NCBI RefSeq assembly: GCF_014195535.1
Contig: NZ_JACIBY010000001.1
Span: forward strand, 186,001 to 250,000
Direction: 5' to 3'
DNA from: Runella defluvii
Lineage (GTDB): Bacteria > Bacteroidota > Bacteroidia > Cytophagales > Spirosomataceae
Length of the DNA: 64,000 nucleotides
The translations under genes and the position numbers were made by a program. The notes under the pieces were generated by a model. That model was not told the origin of the DNA. It did not search any database and saw only the letters and a program-made list of their open reading frames with translations. Numbering within the stretch: position 1 is the stretch's first letter; each line of letters begins with the position of its first letter. Shown piece by piece: positions 44,914 to 52,076 of this stretch.

Positions 44914-45663
44914 GTGTTACTTCCCCTTTCGGCGGTGATTATCACCGTAAACCAAGAGAAAAAAATCGCTAAAACGATTGAAGCCCTCAAAACCCTGACC
45001 GACGACATCGTGGTGGTGGACTCAGGTAGCAAAGATGCCACCCGCACTGTGGCCGCAGCCTTGGGCGCGCGTGTTTTTGAGCGGCCGTGGCCTGGGTATT
45101 CGGAGCAAAAAAACTTTGGAAACGACCAAGCTAAGTACGATTGGATTTTGTCGGTGGACGATGATGAGGTTGTTAGCGACGAACTTGCAAAAAGTATTCG
45201 CGCGGCGTTTGCGTCGGAGCCGAAGACCGATGCGTTTAATTTACCTTTTCGAACCGTTTTTGCGGGAAAACTCATTCGCTTTGGTGGCTGGAATCCCGAA
45301 GCCCACATTCGGATTTTTAATAAAAAAAACATTCATTGGAACACCGACGCCGTCCACGAGGGACTTACCATTCGCCCCGAACATTCGGTTCAAAAACTCT
45401 CGGGCTACGTGTATCATTACACGGTAGATACCTTGGAACAATTTGCCCAAAAAACGGATCGTTATAGTACGCTATTTGCCGAAAAAGGAATAAAAGCAGG
45501 GAAAAAAGCAAATTTTATAAAGATTTACCTCAGTCCAGCCTTTCGCTTTTTGGTAGAATATGTGGTAAAATTGGGCTTTTTAGACGGATACTACGGCTGG
45601 TTTATTGCCAAAGAAAACGCACGCTACACGTATTTGAAGTATAAGAAGCTGGGGGAGGGGTAA
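44914..45663 (+). CDS. Family 2 glycosyltransferase, LPS-core (WaaE/KdtX) type
   Basis: 249 residues with a GTG start at 44914; the sequence begins directly with the GT-A fold (LPLSAVIITVNQEKKIAKTI). Nucleotide-binding DIVVVDSGSKDATRTVA, YSEQKNFG and the metal motif SVDDDEVVS are present. HIRIFNKKNIHW and the C-terminal amphipathic helix (YVVKLGFLDGYYGWFIA) are typical of the beta-1,4-glucosyltransferase WaaE group acting on lipopolysaccharide core at the inner membrane. It lies 36 bp after the TPR kinase gene, possibly co-transcribed. Confidence 0.9.
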   Translation: MLLPLSAVIITVNQEKKIAKTIEALKTLTDDIVVVDSGSKDATRTVAAALGARVFERPWPGYSEQKNFGNDQAKYDWILSVDDDEVVSDELAKSIRAAFASEPKTDAFNLPFRTVFAGKLIRFGGWNPEAHIRIFNKKNIHWNTDAVHEGLTIRPEHSVQKLSGYVYHYTVDTLEQFAQKTDRYSTLFAEKGIKAGKKANFIKIYLSPAFRFLVEYVVKLGFLDGYYGWFIAKENARYTYLKYKKLGEG

Positions 45664-45671
45664 AGTAGTTA

Positions 45672-46097
45672 CTAGCTTAAATTAGTAAGTTTAGATTTGA
45701 AAGCGATTGTAAATTCACCTACTCTGAGCCAATTTACTTTTGGAAATGGCAGCTTCTTTAAGACTTTAAAATGCCCATCTTCCGAAACTATACAAACCGC
45801 GTCTGAAGCTACCGCACAATCTACAAACTTATCATCATCAGGGTCAGCTTTGATGGCTGACCAGCGATAATAACGAGTAATCAATTTGACATTTGGTAAG
45901 TGGTCGAAGGTACTTAAAACTGTTTCAGAAGCCTCGAAACCAAGTTTTTGAGTCATAATCTCAGCATATTCATCTAAAATATCAGTAGTTACGCAGAGAG
46001 TAATCGTGCCATCTAAAATAGCTCGAAAAATCCAATGCGTTTCAGAACGTCGAGAGATAGAAACCCACAGGATATTTGTATCTAGGACAATTTTCAA
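45672..46097 (-). CDS. PIN-domain toxin (COG1569 type)
   Basis: 141 residues. Acidic catalytic residues of a PIN ribonuclease: VLDTNILWVS (Asp6), TDILDEYAEI (Glu), and IKADPDDDKFVDCAVAS with SEDGHF. This is the putative toxin PIN family that usually cleaves RNA. Its start overlaps the antitoxin stop (ATGA at 46094-46097), the typical antitoxin-first order. Confidence 0.9.
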   Translation of the reverse strand: MKIVLDTNILWVSISRRSETHWIFRAILDGTITLCVTTDILDEYAEIMTQKLGFEASETVLSTFDHLPNVKLITRYYRWSAIKADPDDDKFVDCAVASDAVCIVSEDGHFKVLKKLPFPKVNWLRVGEFTIAFKSKLTNLS

Positions 46098-46318
46098 GAA
46101 GCTTTCGATTTACGGTTATGTTCTTTTAGAAAGGCACCTGTGTCTTCAGCTTTCCAGCCGTTTTTATCCCAAACTTCATCGGCCAAATGGATAGCTTTTT
46201 CACTAAAATACGTAGCTAACATTTTTTGGATTGCAACCATATCTTCATCAGATACGTGCCTAGAGTAAACTCGTAAGAGCTCTAACTGAATGTTACTTAA
46301 TGTTGATGTAGTAGCCAT
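46094..46318 (-). CDS. Antitoxin partner of the PIN toxin
   Basis: 74 residues (LSNIQLELLRVYSRHVSDED; TYFSEKAIHLADEVWDKNGW). I do not recognise a named DNA-binding fold. Its size, its overlap with the PIN toxin gene and the Lys/Ser-rich tail that could wrap the toxin make it the antitoxin. A perfect -7 box (TATATTTG on the minus strand, 46347-46354) lies upstream. Confidence 0.8.
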   Translation of the reverse strand: MATTSTLSNIQLELLRVYSRHVSDEDMVAIQKMLATYFSEKAIHLADEVWDKNGWKAEDTGAFLKEHNRKSKAS

Positions 46319-46346
46319 TGCTTTCCAGATTATGCTATGTTCTAAA

Positions 46347-46354
46347 CAAATATA
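46347..46354 (-). promoter_or_regulatory. -7 element of the PIN antitoxin-toxin operon
   Basis: CAAATATA, minus strand TATATTTG, fits TAnnTTTG exactly, 28 bp before the antitoxin ATG. The -33 region falls in the adjoining T-run of the hairpin at 46376 and is not distinct. Confidence 0.5.
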
Positions 46355-46373
46355 CTACTTTCTTATTTCTTAA

Positions 46374-46410
46374 AAAAAGCGTCAGCCGATTCTGAATCAG
46401 CTGACGCTTT
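46374..46410 (-). terminator. Terminator downstream of the ilvE fragment
   Basis: AAAGCGTCAGC pairs with GCTGACGCTTT (46400-46410), and on the minus strand a run of T follows. It occupies the same position relative to the ilvE 3' end as the terminator at 47307 does for intact ilvE, but its stem sequence differs. Confidence 0.8.
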
Positions 46411-46429
46411 GAGTGTATATCAACAAGAA

Positions 46430-46612
46430 ATTACGCCTTTACAATCCAGCCAAACGGGTCTTCTGTTTTACCCGTGCGGAGGTCGCTCTTTTTTCAAAGC
46501 ATCGATTATTTCTTTTACTGCCACTTTACGCTCCTCAACGGGAAGCCTCCAATAACTGGCAATGTCCACAATGGTATTGCGCGTTATTCCATTCAAAATA
46601 GTATTGGGAGTT
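46430..46612 (-). pseudogene. Decayed partial duplicate of ilvE
   Basis: On the minus strand two blocks match intact ilvE (47359-48426). Positions about 46490-46612 encode NTILNGITRNTIVDIA...PVEERKVAVKEIIDALK, versus DTILNGVTRKSIVDIA...PVEERKVAVKEIIDALK in ilvE. Positions 46431-46488 match the last about 19 codons (TGK..DPFGWIVKA). About 130 bp of ilvE between the blocks are missing, and the 5' two thirds of the gene are absent. Nucleotide identity within the blocks is high, with mostly silent differences, so the copy was once under selection or diverged in a related strain. Confidence 0.85.
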
Positions 46613-46623
46613 CGTGAATATGC

Positions 46624-47019
46624 TCAGGCTTCGACAAGAGTAATCATTTTCTTATACAACTGAAATTTTTCATCTGCCGAAATGACAGGTAAATTTTCGG
46701 CGATTGCAGTGGCAATAATAAGTCGGTCGAAAGGGTCTTTGTGAGATTCTATCAACGGTACGGTATCATACGAAGAAATATGAGAGGCAGTAATAGGGAG
46801 AAATGAAAAGTTATCAATCGTAGCTTGGTGTATCAAGTCATCAATAGACAAGGTTAGTTCGGGTAGTTTACCGATTTTTTGTTTAATGGCAATCTCAAAT
46901 AGGCTAATGTGGCACACAAAAACTTGATGACTTTGGAGCAATTCTTTAACTTGGTCAGATAGTTTAGTCGGACTGATAATGCTCCAAATAAAAATTTGGG
47001 TATCAACAATATAAGCCAT
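46624..47019 (-). CDS. VapC-like PIN-domain toxin
   Basis: 131 residues with PIN acidic residues: VDTQIFIWS (Asp6), SLFEIAIKQKIGKL (Glu), KDPFDRLIIATAIAENLPVISADEKF (two Asp, final Asp). This matches the type II VapC ribonucleases of the PIN_Sll0205-like group. Its ATG shares one base with the antitoxin stop (TAATG, 47017-47021). The module sits directly between the ilvE fragment and the intact ilvE. Confidence 0.92.
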   Translation of the reverse strand: MAYIVDTQIFIWSIISPTKLSDQVKELLQSHQVFVCHISLFEIAIKQKIGKLPELTLSIDDLIHQATIDNFSFLPITASHISSYDTVPLIESHKDPFDRLIIATAIAENLPVISADEKFQLYKKMITLVEA

Positions 47020-47225
47020 TACATGTACTCTTTTAGATCGTCAAGTGGTTCGTTGAAATCTTCTGGAATACTGTATTTGCCTTCTAGGCTCCCTAATTTA
47101 ACCCCTTTGGGGGTATTAGAATCATTCATAAACAAAATAACAACTTCGGATTTTTTAATTTTTGGAGGAGTTTCAGTCATTGTCAGTACTCCATTCTCAT
47201 AAATCCCTTTAATTGCGGTGTACAT
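47019..47225 (-). CDS. Antitoxin (DUF2281-like) of the VapC module
   Basis: 68 residues. The N-terminus (MYTAIKGIYENGVLTMTETP) resembles AF2212/SpoVT-like antitoxins, and the C-terminal KLGSLEGKYSIPEDFNEPL followed by DDLKEYM matches the toxin-binding tail common in DUF2281 antitoxins. It overlaps the toxin gene by one base. A TAGATTTG -7 box (minus strand, 47242-47249) lies 16 bp upstream. Confidence 0.85.
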   Translation of the reverse strand: MYTAIKGIYENGVLTMTETPPKIKKSEVVILFMNDSNTPKGVKLGSLEGKYSIPEDFNEPLDDLKEYM

Positions 47226-47241
47226 AATTAATCATTTTTTA

Positions 47242-47249
47242 CAAATCTA
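47242..47249 (-). promoter_or_regulatory. -7 element of the vapC-type operon
   Basis: CAAATCTA, minus strand TAGATTTG, fits TAnnTTTG. A TTTTG lies upstream at a shorter than usual distance (about 14 bp). Confidence 0.4.
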
Positions 47250-47306
47250 ACATTTCAGCGACTCAAAACATTCGAAAAAAGAAAAACAAAACCCTATCTA
47301 ACCAAA

Positions 47307-47341
47307 AAATCGTCAGACGGCATTAAACCGTCCGACGATTA
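47307..47341 (-). terminator. Terminator of ilvE
   Basis: AATCGTC-a-GACGG / CCGTC-c-GACGATT forms a 12-bp stem with one mismatch and a seven-base loop; on the minus strand it is followed by TTTTTT. It lies 17 bp past the ilvE stop. Confidence 0.85.
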
Positions 47342-47358
47342 AAGAGAAAGTTATGGAT

Positions 47359-48426
47359 TTACGCCTTTACAATCCAGCCAAACGGGTCTTCTACTTTACC
47401 CGTGCGGAGGTCAGTTAAGAAAGCTTTTACTTTTGCCACAAAAGAGTCCTCGGTTACGGCAGGAAGTTCATAATCTACACCTTCGTAGCCAATAACGCCA
47501 AACGGCGACACCACCACGGCCGTACCTGCGCCGAAAGCAGCTTCCAAACGACTTTCTTTCAAAGCGTCGATTATTTCTTTTACCGCCACTTTGCGCTCTT
47601 CGACTGGAATGCCCCAATGACGCGCAATGTCCACGATGCTCTTGCGGGTCACGCCGTTGAGGATAGTGTCAGAAGTAGCAGGAGTAATGAGTTTTCCGTC
47701 CATGAAAAACATCACGTTCATCGTACCTGATTCTTCCACGTATTCGTGGTCGCGGGCATCGGTCCAGATGATTTGGTCGTAGCCTTGTTGCTGAGCCAAA
47801 CGCGCAGGGTACAACGAACCAGCGTAGTTGCCAGCGCATTTTGCGTAACCTACTCCTCCTTCAGCCGCGCGGATGTAGTGTTGTTCTACTTTCACACGAG
47901 GAGGCTTTGAATAGTACTTGCCTACAGGGCTAGTAAAAATGATAAACTTGTACGTATCAGAAGCTTTTACGCCAATGTACGCATCTGTCGAAAACATGTA
48001 CGGACGAATGTAAAGCGATGTATCAGGAGCAGTAGGAACCCAAGCAGAATCCAAACGAAGCAATTCTGTGAGGCCGCCCATAAAAATTTCTTCTGGGATT
48101 TCGGGCATGCACATCCGTACGGCCGATTTGTTGAAACGCGCCCAGTTGTCCAATGGACGGAACATGAGCACTTCACCCGCGTCGTTTTTGTAGGCTTTCA
48201 TACCTTCAAAAATCGCTTGTCCGTAGTGGAGAGAAGCTGTAGCAGGGCTGAGGCTGAGGTTGGCGTAGGGTACAATTTGAAGGTTAGTCCATTCGCCGTT
48301 GACGTAATCGGCGACAAACATGTGGTCGGCATAATGGCGACCAAATACCAAATTGTCGAAATCTACTTCATGGATACGCGAAGCTTCTACGCGTTGAATT
48401 TCCATGGCCAATGTGTCCGTTGTCAT
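47359..48426 (-). CDS. ilvE: Branched-chain amino acid aminotransferase
   Basis: 355 residues from the ATG at 48424-48426 (MTTDTLAMEIQRVEASRIHE). Class IV PLP aminotransferase of the eukaryotic-like BCAT2 group: SLHYGQAIFEGMKAYK, the PLP lysine in GYAKCAGNYAGSLYPA, EESGTMNVMFF, and TILNGVTRKSIVDIA. It transfers the amino group between glutamate and the keto acids of Leu, Ile and Val. The longer start at 48507 adds residues of a different composition. A decayed copy of its 3' third lies 750 bp downstream. Confidence 0.95.
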   Translation of the reverse strand: MTTDTLAMEIQRVEASRIHEVDFDNLVFGRHYADHMFVADYVNGEWTNLQIVPYANLSLSPATASLHYGQAIFEGMKAYKNDAGEVLMFRPLDNWARFNKSAVRMCMPEIPEEIFMGGLTELLRLDSAWVPTAPDTSLYIRPYMFSTDAYIGVKASDTYKFIIFTSPVGKYYSKPPRVKVEQHYIRAAEGGVGYAKCAGNYAGSLYPARLAQQQGYDQIIWTDARDHEYVEESGTMNVMFFMDGKLITPATSDTILNGVTRKSIVDIARHWGIPVEERKVAVKEIIDALKESRLEAAFGAGTAVVVSPFGVIGYEGVDYELPAVTEDSFVAKVKAFLTDLRTGKVEDPFGWIVKA

Positions 48427-48535
48427 TGTAATTGGTGGTTTACTGTATAGAGATTGACTGAAATTAGTTGTCAATGCAAATATTTTTATTTTTCCTCGAA
48501 AACCCAAGAAAATCTTGATTTACTTATCAAATACT

Positions 48536-48748
48536 GGCAAATAGGCAGGGGGCAAATGTGCAAGAGGCAAATTGGCAAGGGGCAAGTTTGCAAGAGGCAA
48601 ATGTACAAGAGGCAAATTGGTAAAAGGCAAATGTGCAAGTATGCAAGAGGCAAATATTTAAAGGGGAAAAAAGAAAAACTTGCTCTTTGTCCTTTGCTAA
48701 TTTGTCCCTTGCCCTTTGCCCTTTGTCCCTTGCCTTTTGCGAACTTGC
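48536..48748. repeat. Word-like imperfect inverted repeat (GCAAGAGGCAAA units)
   Basis: The left arm (48536-48660) consists of about ten degenerate 12-15-bp units such as GGCAAATGTGCAAGA, GGCAAATTGGCAAGG and GGCAAGTTTGCAAGA. The right arm (48672-48745) contains the complements (CTTGCTCTTTGTCC, TTTGCTAATTTGTCC, CTTGCCCTTTGCCC). The arms could fold into a long imperfect hairpin. It fills the gap between the ilvE start and the adenosyltransferase stop; frames in it are low-complexity Lys/Arg or Leu/Pro and not credible genes. Confidence 0.8.
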
Positions 48749-49300
48749 CTACTTCTTCCGCCCTGCCCATTTAATTTCTTCTATCCCCAATTCTTGTGCC
48801 ATTTTACGCGAAAGCACAAACAAATAGTCAGAAAGGCGATTTAAGTACCGAATTACCTCCGATTCTACCGTTTCGGCTTCGTTGAGGGCAATCACCAAAC
48901 GTTCTGCTCGGCGGCATACCGTACGGGCCACGTGCGCAAAAGAAACCGACGGATGCCCGCCTGGCAAAATAAATGCGCGCATCGGTTGTAATTCGGTATT
49001 CATCTCGTCCATGGCGAGTTCGAGGGCGGTAATGTCTTCTTCGTGTAGGTCGGGGATGAAATGTTTTTTGTTGTCGGGTTCCGAAGCCAAAATAGAACCA
49101 ATTGTGAACAAGCGGTCTTGGATGTATTTCAAAAAATCGCGCCGAGCGGCGTTTACCTCTTGGTCGCGCACCAAACCGATGTACGAATTAAGCTCATCGA
49201 CGGTGCCATACGTATCAATGCGCAAGTCGGCTTTGCTCACCCGCGTTCCGCCCACGAGCGAAGTCGTGCCTTTATCTCCAGTTTTTGTGTAAATTTTCAT
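48749..49300 (-). CDS. Cob(I)yrinic acid a,c-diamide adenosyltransferase (PduO type)
   Basis: 183 residues. ATP-binding N-terminus KIYTKTGDKGTTSLVGGTRV, IDTYGTVDELNSYIG, FILPGGHPSV, HVARTVCRRAER and YLNRLSDYLFVLSRK are all PduO-type signatures. It makes adenosylcobalamin from ATP and reduced cobalamin, needed for enzymes such as methylmalonyl-CoA mutase. The stop abuts the large inverted repeat. A good promoter is present at 49336-49368. Confidence 0.95.
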   Translation of the reverse strand: MKIYTKTGDKGTTSLVGGTRVSKADLRIDTYGTVDELNSYIGLVRDQEVNAARRDFLKYIQDRLFTIGSILASEPDNKKHFIPDLHEEDITALELAMDEMNTELQPMRAFILPGGHPSVSFAHVARTVCRRAERLVIALNEAETVESEVIRYLNRLSDYLFVLSRKMAQELGIEEIKWAGRKK

Positions 49301-49335
49301 CGTTGTTGCCGAGATTTGTCTCTTAGAATAGGCAA

Positions 49336-49368
49336 CAAACTTACCCGCAAAAGGGTTTTATTCACAAA
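49336..49368 (-). promoter_or_regulatory. Promoter of the adenosyltransferase gene
   Basis: On the minus strand TTTG (49365-49368), 21 bp, then TAAGTTTG (49336-49343). No cobalamin riboswitch-like structure was seen in the about 30-nt leader. Confidence 0.6.
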
Positions 49369-49392
49369 TCTTGCTCAATAAAATAAACAACG

Positions 49393-49824
49393 ATGGAAAC
49401 CGCCTTTCAAATTGCCAATCTGCTGGTATTCCCGCAGTGGATGCTCATGATTTTTGCCCCTCAATGGAAAGGGACGCAATGGCTGGTCAAGAGTTACCTG
49501 GTACCAGTGCTCTTGGCTTGTATGTATGCGTATTACATCTTTAGCGGAGCGCCGCTTGATTTTCAGGATTTTAGTAGTTTTTCGGGCATCAAGAATCTAT
49601 TTGCCAAAGGGGGAGATACGGCGCTGTTGGCAGGATGGATACACTATTTGGCCTTCGACTTGGTGGCAGGAAGTGCGGTGCTTCAAGATGCGCAGCAAAA
49701 GAATATCCCCCACCGTTGGATTGTGCTACCGCTATTTTTCTGCTTTATGCTAGGGCCTGTGGGGTTTCTGATGTATTGGCTGGTTCGTTTGTTTAAGACC
49801 AAACGAATGGGAGGCGAAAATTAG
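49393..49824 (+). CDS. ABA4-like membrane protein (DUF4281)
   Basis: 143 residues with four membrane helices (about 5-22, 32-50, 75-98 and 112-134). The pattern WMLMIFAPQWKGTQ, LLAGWIHYLAFDLVAGSAV and LGPVGFLMYWLVR matches the ABA4-like family, named after a plant neoxanthin-synthesis protein. Bacterial members are often near carotenoid genes, which are not seen here. Its function is unknown. The 3' end overlaps that of the Uma2 fragment. Confidence 0.85.
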   Translation: METAFQIANLLVFPQWMLMIFAPQWKGTQWLVKSYLVPVLLACMYAYYIFSGAPLDFQDFSSFSGIKNLFAKGGDTALLAGWIHYLAFDLVAGSAVLQDAQQKNIPHRWIVLPLFFCFMLGPVGFLMYWLVRLFKTKRMGGEN

Positions 49825-50192
49825 GTCGTTGCTGAATTGGATTCGTCGGTAGAGGTTGGTAGCTGAACTTTTTTGTAGATAACTGATAGAGGCAGTTGAA
49901 TATTCAATGCGGGTAAATCAATGCGCTCGTTAATGTCACTGTAAAACTCTACATACCAGCGCTTTCCTTCGCGGTTGAATACTTCGACCAAGCATTCTTC
50001 TTGTTCGATAATTAGGTAATACTCCAACGTAGGTAGTTGCGTGTATTCGGCTAATTTCGTCACACGGTCGGTATTGATGCTGCTTTCTGATAATACTTCT
50101 TCTGTCCCAAAACTACAACTATTAGATTTTACACCTTTTTGCCTTTTAAAAAAGAAGACAGGGCTTGTTACCTGGCTACTTATCAGTGTCAC
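49821..50192 (-). pseudogene. Truncated Uma2 family endonuclease-like gene
   Basis: An open frame of 123 codons. Only residues about 31-115 match Uma2 (PD-(D/E)XK-like): EVLSESSINTDRVTKLAEY, LEYYLIIEQEECLVEVF, GKRWYVEFYSD and ALNIQLPLSVIY. The N-terminal about 90 residues of the family, with the first acidic residues, are missing; the ORF's first 30 residues are unrelated. The dehydratase gene starts 34 bp from the ORF's first codon, so a deletion at this junction probably removed the 5' part. Confidence 0.7.
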
Positions 50193-50225
50193 TACAAACG
50201 GTGCAATCGCACTTTTCAGAATTAA

Positions 50226-51941
50226 ATGGAACAGAAACTACGCAGCCAAGACTGGTTTGGCAAAGAAGGTAAAGACGGTTTTATTTACCGTAGTTGGATG
50301 AAAAACCAAGGCCACGCGCCGCATCAATTTAAAGGAAAGCCTGTCATTGGGATTTGCAATACGTGGTCAGAAGTAACACCTTGTAATGGCCACTTTCGTG
50401 ATTTGGCACAAAGTGTCAAAAACGGGATTTACGAAGCAGGTGGTTTCCCATTAGAGTTTCCCGTGATGTCGTTGGGAGAAACCCTCATTCGTCCTACTGC
50501 CATGCTTTATCGCAATTTGGCAAGTATGAGCGTTGAGGAAAGCATTCGTGCCAACCCGTTTGACGCCATTGTGCTGTTGACAGGGTGCGACAAAACTACT
50601 CCTTCGCTCATCATGGGAGCCGCTAGCGTTGATTTACCGACGATTGTGTTGCCAGGTGGACCGATGTTGGCAGGGCGTTTTCAAGGCAAAGCCATTGGTT
50701 CGGGTACCGACGTATGGCGTTTTGCGGACGACGTAAAAACGGGTAAAATGACGCCTGAGGAGTTTGAAGAAGCCGAAAGTTGTATGAGCCGTAGTATTGG
50801 CCACTGCTCTACGATGGGAACCGCTTCTACGATGGCTACGATGGCCGAAGCGCTCGGATTGACGCTCCCAGGCTTGTCGGCGATTCCTGCGGCCGATTCC
50901 CGCAAAAAAATGAACGCGCACATGACAGGGATGCGCATCGTTGAGATGGCGAAAGAAAACCTGACGCTCTCAAAAATATTGACGCGCGAAGCGTTTGAAA
51001 ACGCCATTATGGCCAATGCTGCCGTAGGAGGTTCGACCAATTTTGTCTTGCATTTGTTGGCGATTGCGGGACGTATGGGCGTTGATCTTACCCTCGATGA
51101 CTTCGACCGCGTAGGCTCACGGATGCCTTTCTTGTTGAATGTGATGCCATCAGGGAAATACTTGATGGAAGATTATTTCTACGCAGGGGGCTTGCAAGTG
51201 GTTATCAACGAAATCAAAGAACATTTACATAAAGACGTTATTACGGTCAATGGTAAATCGCTGGTTGAAAATTCAATCAATGCCAAAAACTGGAACCCTG
51301 ACGTGATTGCTTCGGGAGCAGAACCGATTTTGGAAGAAGGAGGTATTGCGGTAATCAAAGGTAATTTGTGCGAAAATGGTGCGGTGATTAAGCCTTCGGC
51401 GGCATCGGCACATTTGATGAAACACACGGGACGTGCGGTGGTGTTTGAAACCATCGAAGATTACCACGCGCGCATCGATGACCCTGAGTTGGACATCGAC
51501 GAAACCTGCGTGATGGTACTCAAAAACGTAGGGCCAAAAGGCTACCCAGGAATGCCCGAAGTAGGAAATATGGCTTTGCCGAAAAAGATTTTGGACAAAG
51601 GAGTTTCGGACATGGTGCGGATTTCGGATGCGCGGATGAGCGGAACGGCCTATGGTACGGTGTTGCTGCACGCGTCGCCCGAAAGTGCCATTGGTGGTAA
51701 CTTGGCTTTGGTCAAAGACGGTGATTTGATTGAAATCGACATCCACGAACGCTACATTCACTGGCACGTATCCGACGAGGAAATCGCCCGTCGTCGCGCG
51801 GAGTGGAAGCCGATTGATTTAGGATACAACCGTGGTCATAACAAATTATACATCGAGCACGTGACGCAGTCGCACGAAGGCTGTGATTTTGATTTTCTTG
51901 TGGGTAAATCGGGCAGCGAAGTAAGTCGCGAATCGCATTAA
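50226..51941 (+). CDS. IlvD/Edd family dehydratase, closest to sugar-acid (L-arabinonate-type) dehydratases
   Basis: 571 residues. [2Fe-2S] ligands C53 (TPCNGH), C121 (TGCDKTTPS) and C194 (GHCSTMGTAS), the Mg-binding region, and ARMSGTAYGTVLLHASPE are present. The start KLRSQDWFGKEGKDGFIYRS and YRNLASMSVEESIRANPFDA recall Rhizobium L-arabinonate dehydratase more than biosynthetic dihydroxy-acid dehydratase; in that enzyme, as I remember its numbering, the ligands are C59/C127/C200, a uniform shift of six. It would dehydrate an aldonic acid to a 2-keto-3-deoxy acid. No other pentose-pathway gene adjoins, so dihydroxy-acid dehydratase activity cannot be excluded. Confidence 0.85.
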   Translation: MEQKLRSQDWFGKEGKDGFIYRSWMKNQGHAPHQFKGKPVIGICNTWSEVTPCNGHFRDLAQSVKNGIYEAGGFPLEFPVMSLGETLIRPTAMLYRNLASMSVEESIRANPFDAIVLLTGCDKTTPSLIMGAASVDLPTIVLPGGPMLAGRFQGKAIGSGTDVWRFADDVKTGKMTPEEFEEAESCMSRSIGHCSTMGTASTMATMAEALGLTLPGLSAIPAADSRKKMNAHMTGMRIVEMAKENLTLSKILTREAFENAIMANAAVGGSTNFVLHLLAIAGRMGVDLTLDDFDRVGSRMPFLLNVMPSGKYLMEDYFYAGGLQVVINEIKEHLHKDVITVNGKSLVENSINAKNWNPDVIASGAEPILEEGGIAVIKGNLCENGAVIKPSAASAHLMKHTGRAVVFETIEDYHARIDDPELDIDETCVMVLKNVGPKGYPGMPEVGNMALPKKILDKGVSDMVRISDARMSGTAYGTVLLHASPESAIGGNLALVKDGDLIEIDIHERYIHWHVSDEEIARRRAEWKPIDLGYNRGHNKLYIEHVTQSHEGCDFDFLVGKSGSEVSRESH

Positions 51942-51958
51942 TTGTTTGATTTCTAAAA

Positions 51959-52062
51959 AGTTTCCCCGCAGATAGCACGGATTTTAAAAGCGCAGATTTT
52001 CACAGACTTTGTTCTGCGGAATTCTGCGTTTTTACTGTTTAGCGAGTTTCTGCGGGGAAAAA
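51959..52062. repeat. Intergenic CGCAGAT-type repeat with 12-bp inverted arms
   Basis: TTTCCCCGCAGA (51961-51972) and TCTGCGGGGAAA (52049-52060) are perfect inverted arms. Between them lie CGCAGATTTTCACAGACTTTG and TTCTGCGGAATTCTGCG-like words. The element ends 17 bp before the mscS-type ATG, so it would be in the leader of that gene. Similar CGCAGATT strings are frequent between genes of this group (from memory). Confidence 0.7.
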
Positions 52063-52076
52063 AAATGGTACACTGA

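Noticed and set aside
46374-47350. Insertion sequence as the cause of the ilvE duplication
   Set aside because: No transposase, terminal inverted repeats or target duplication seen around the fragment.
48536-48748. CRISPR array or coding gene
   Set aside because: Units are short and degenerate with no spacers; frames on both strands are low-complexity Lys/Arg or Leu/Pro runs that only reflect the repeat.
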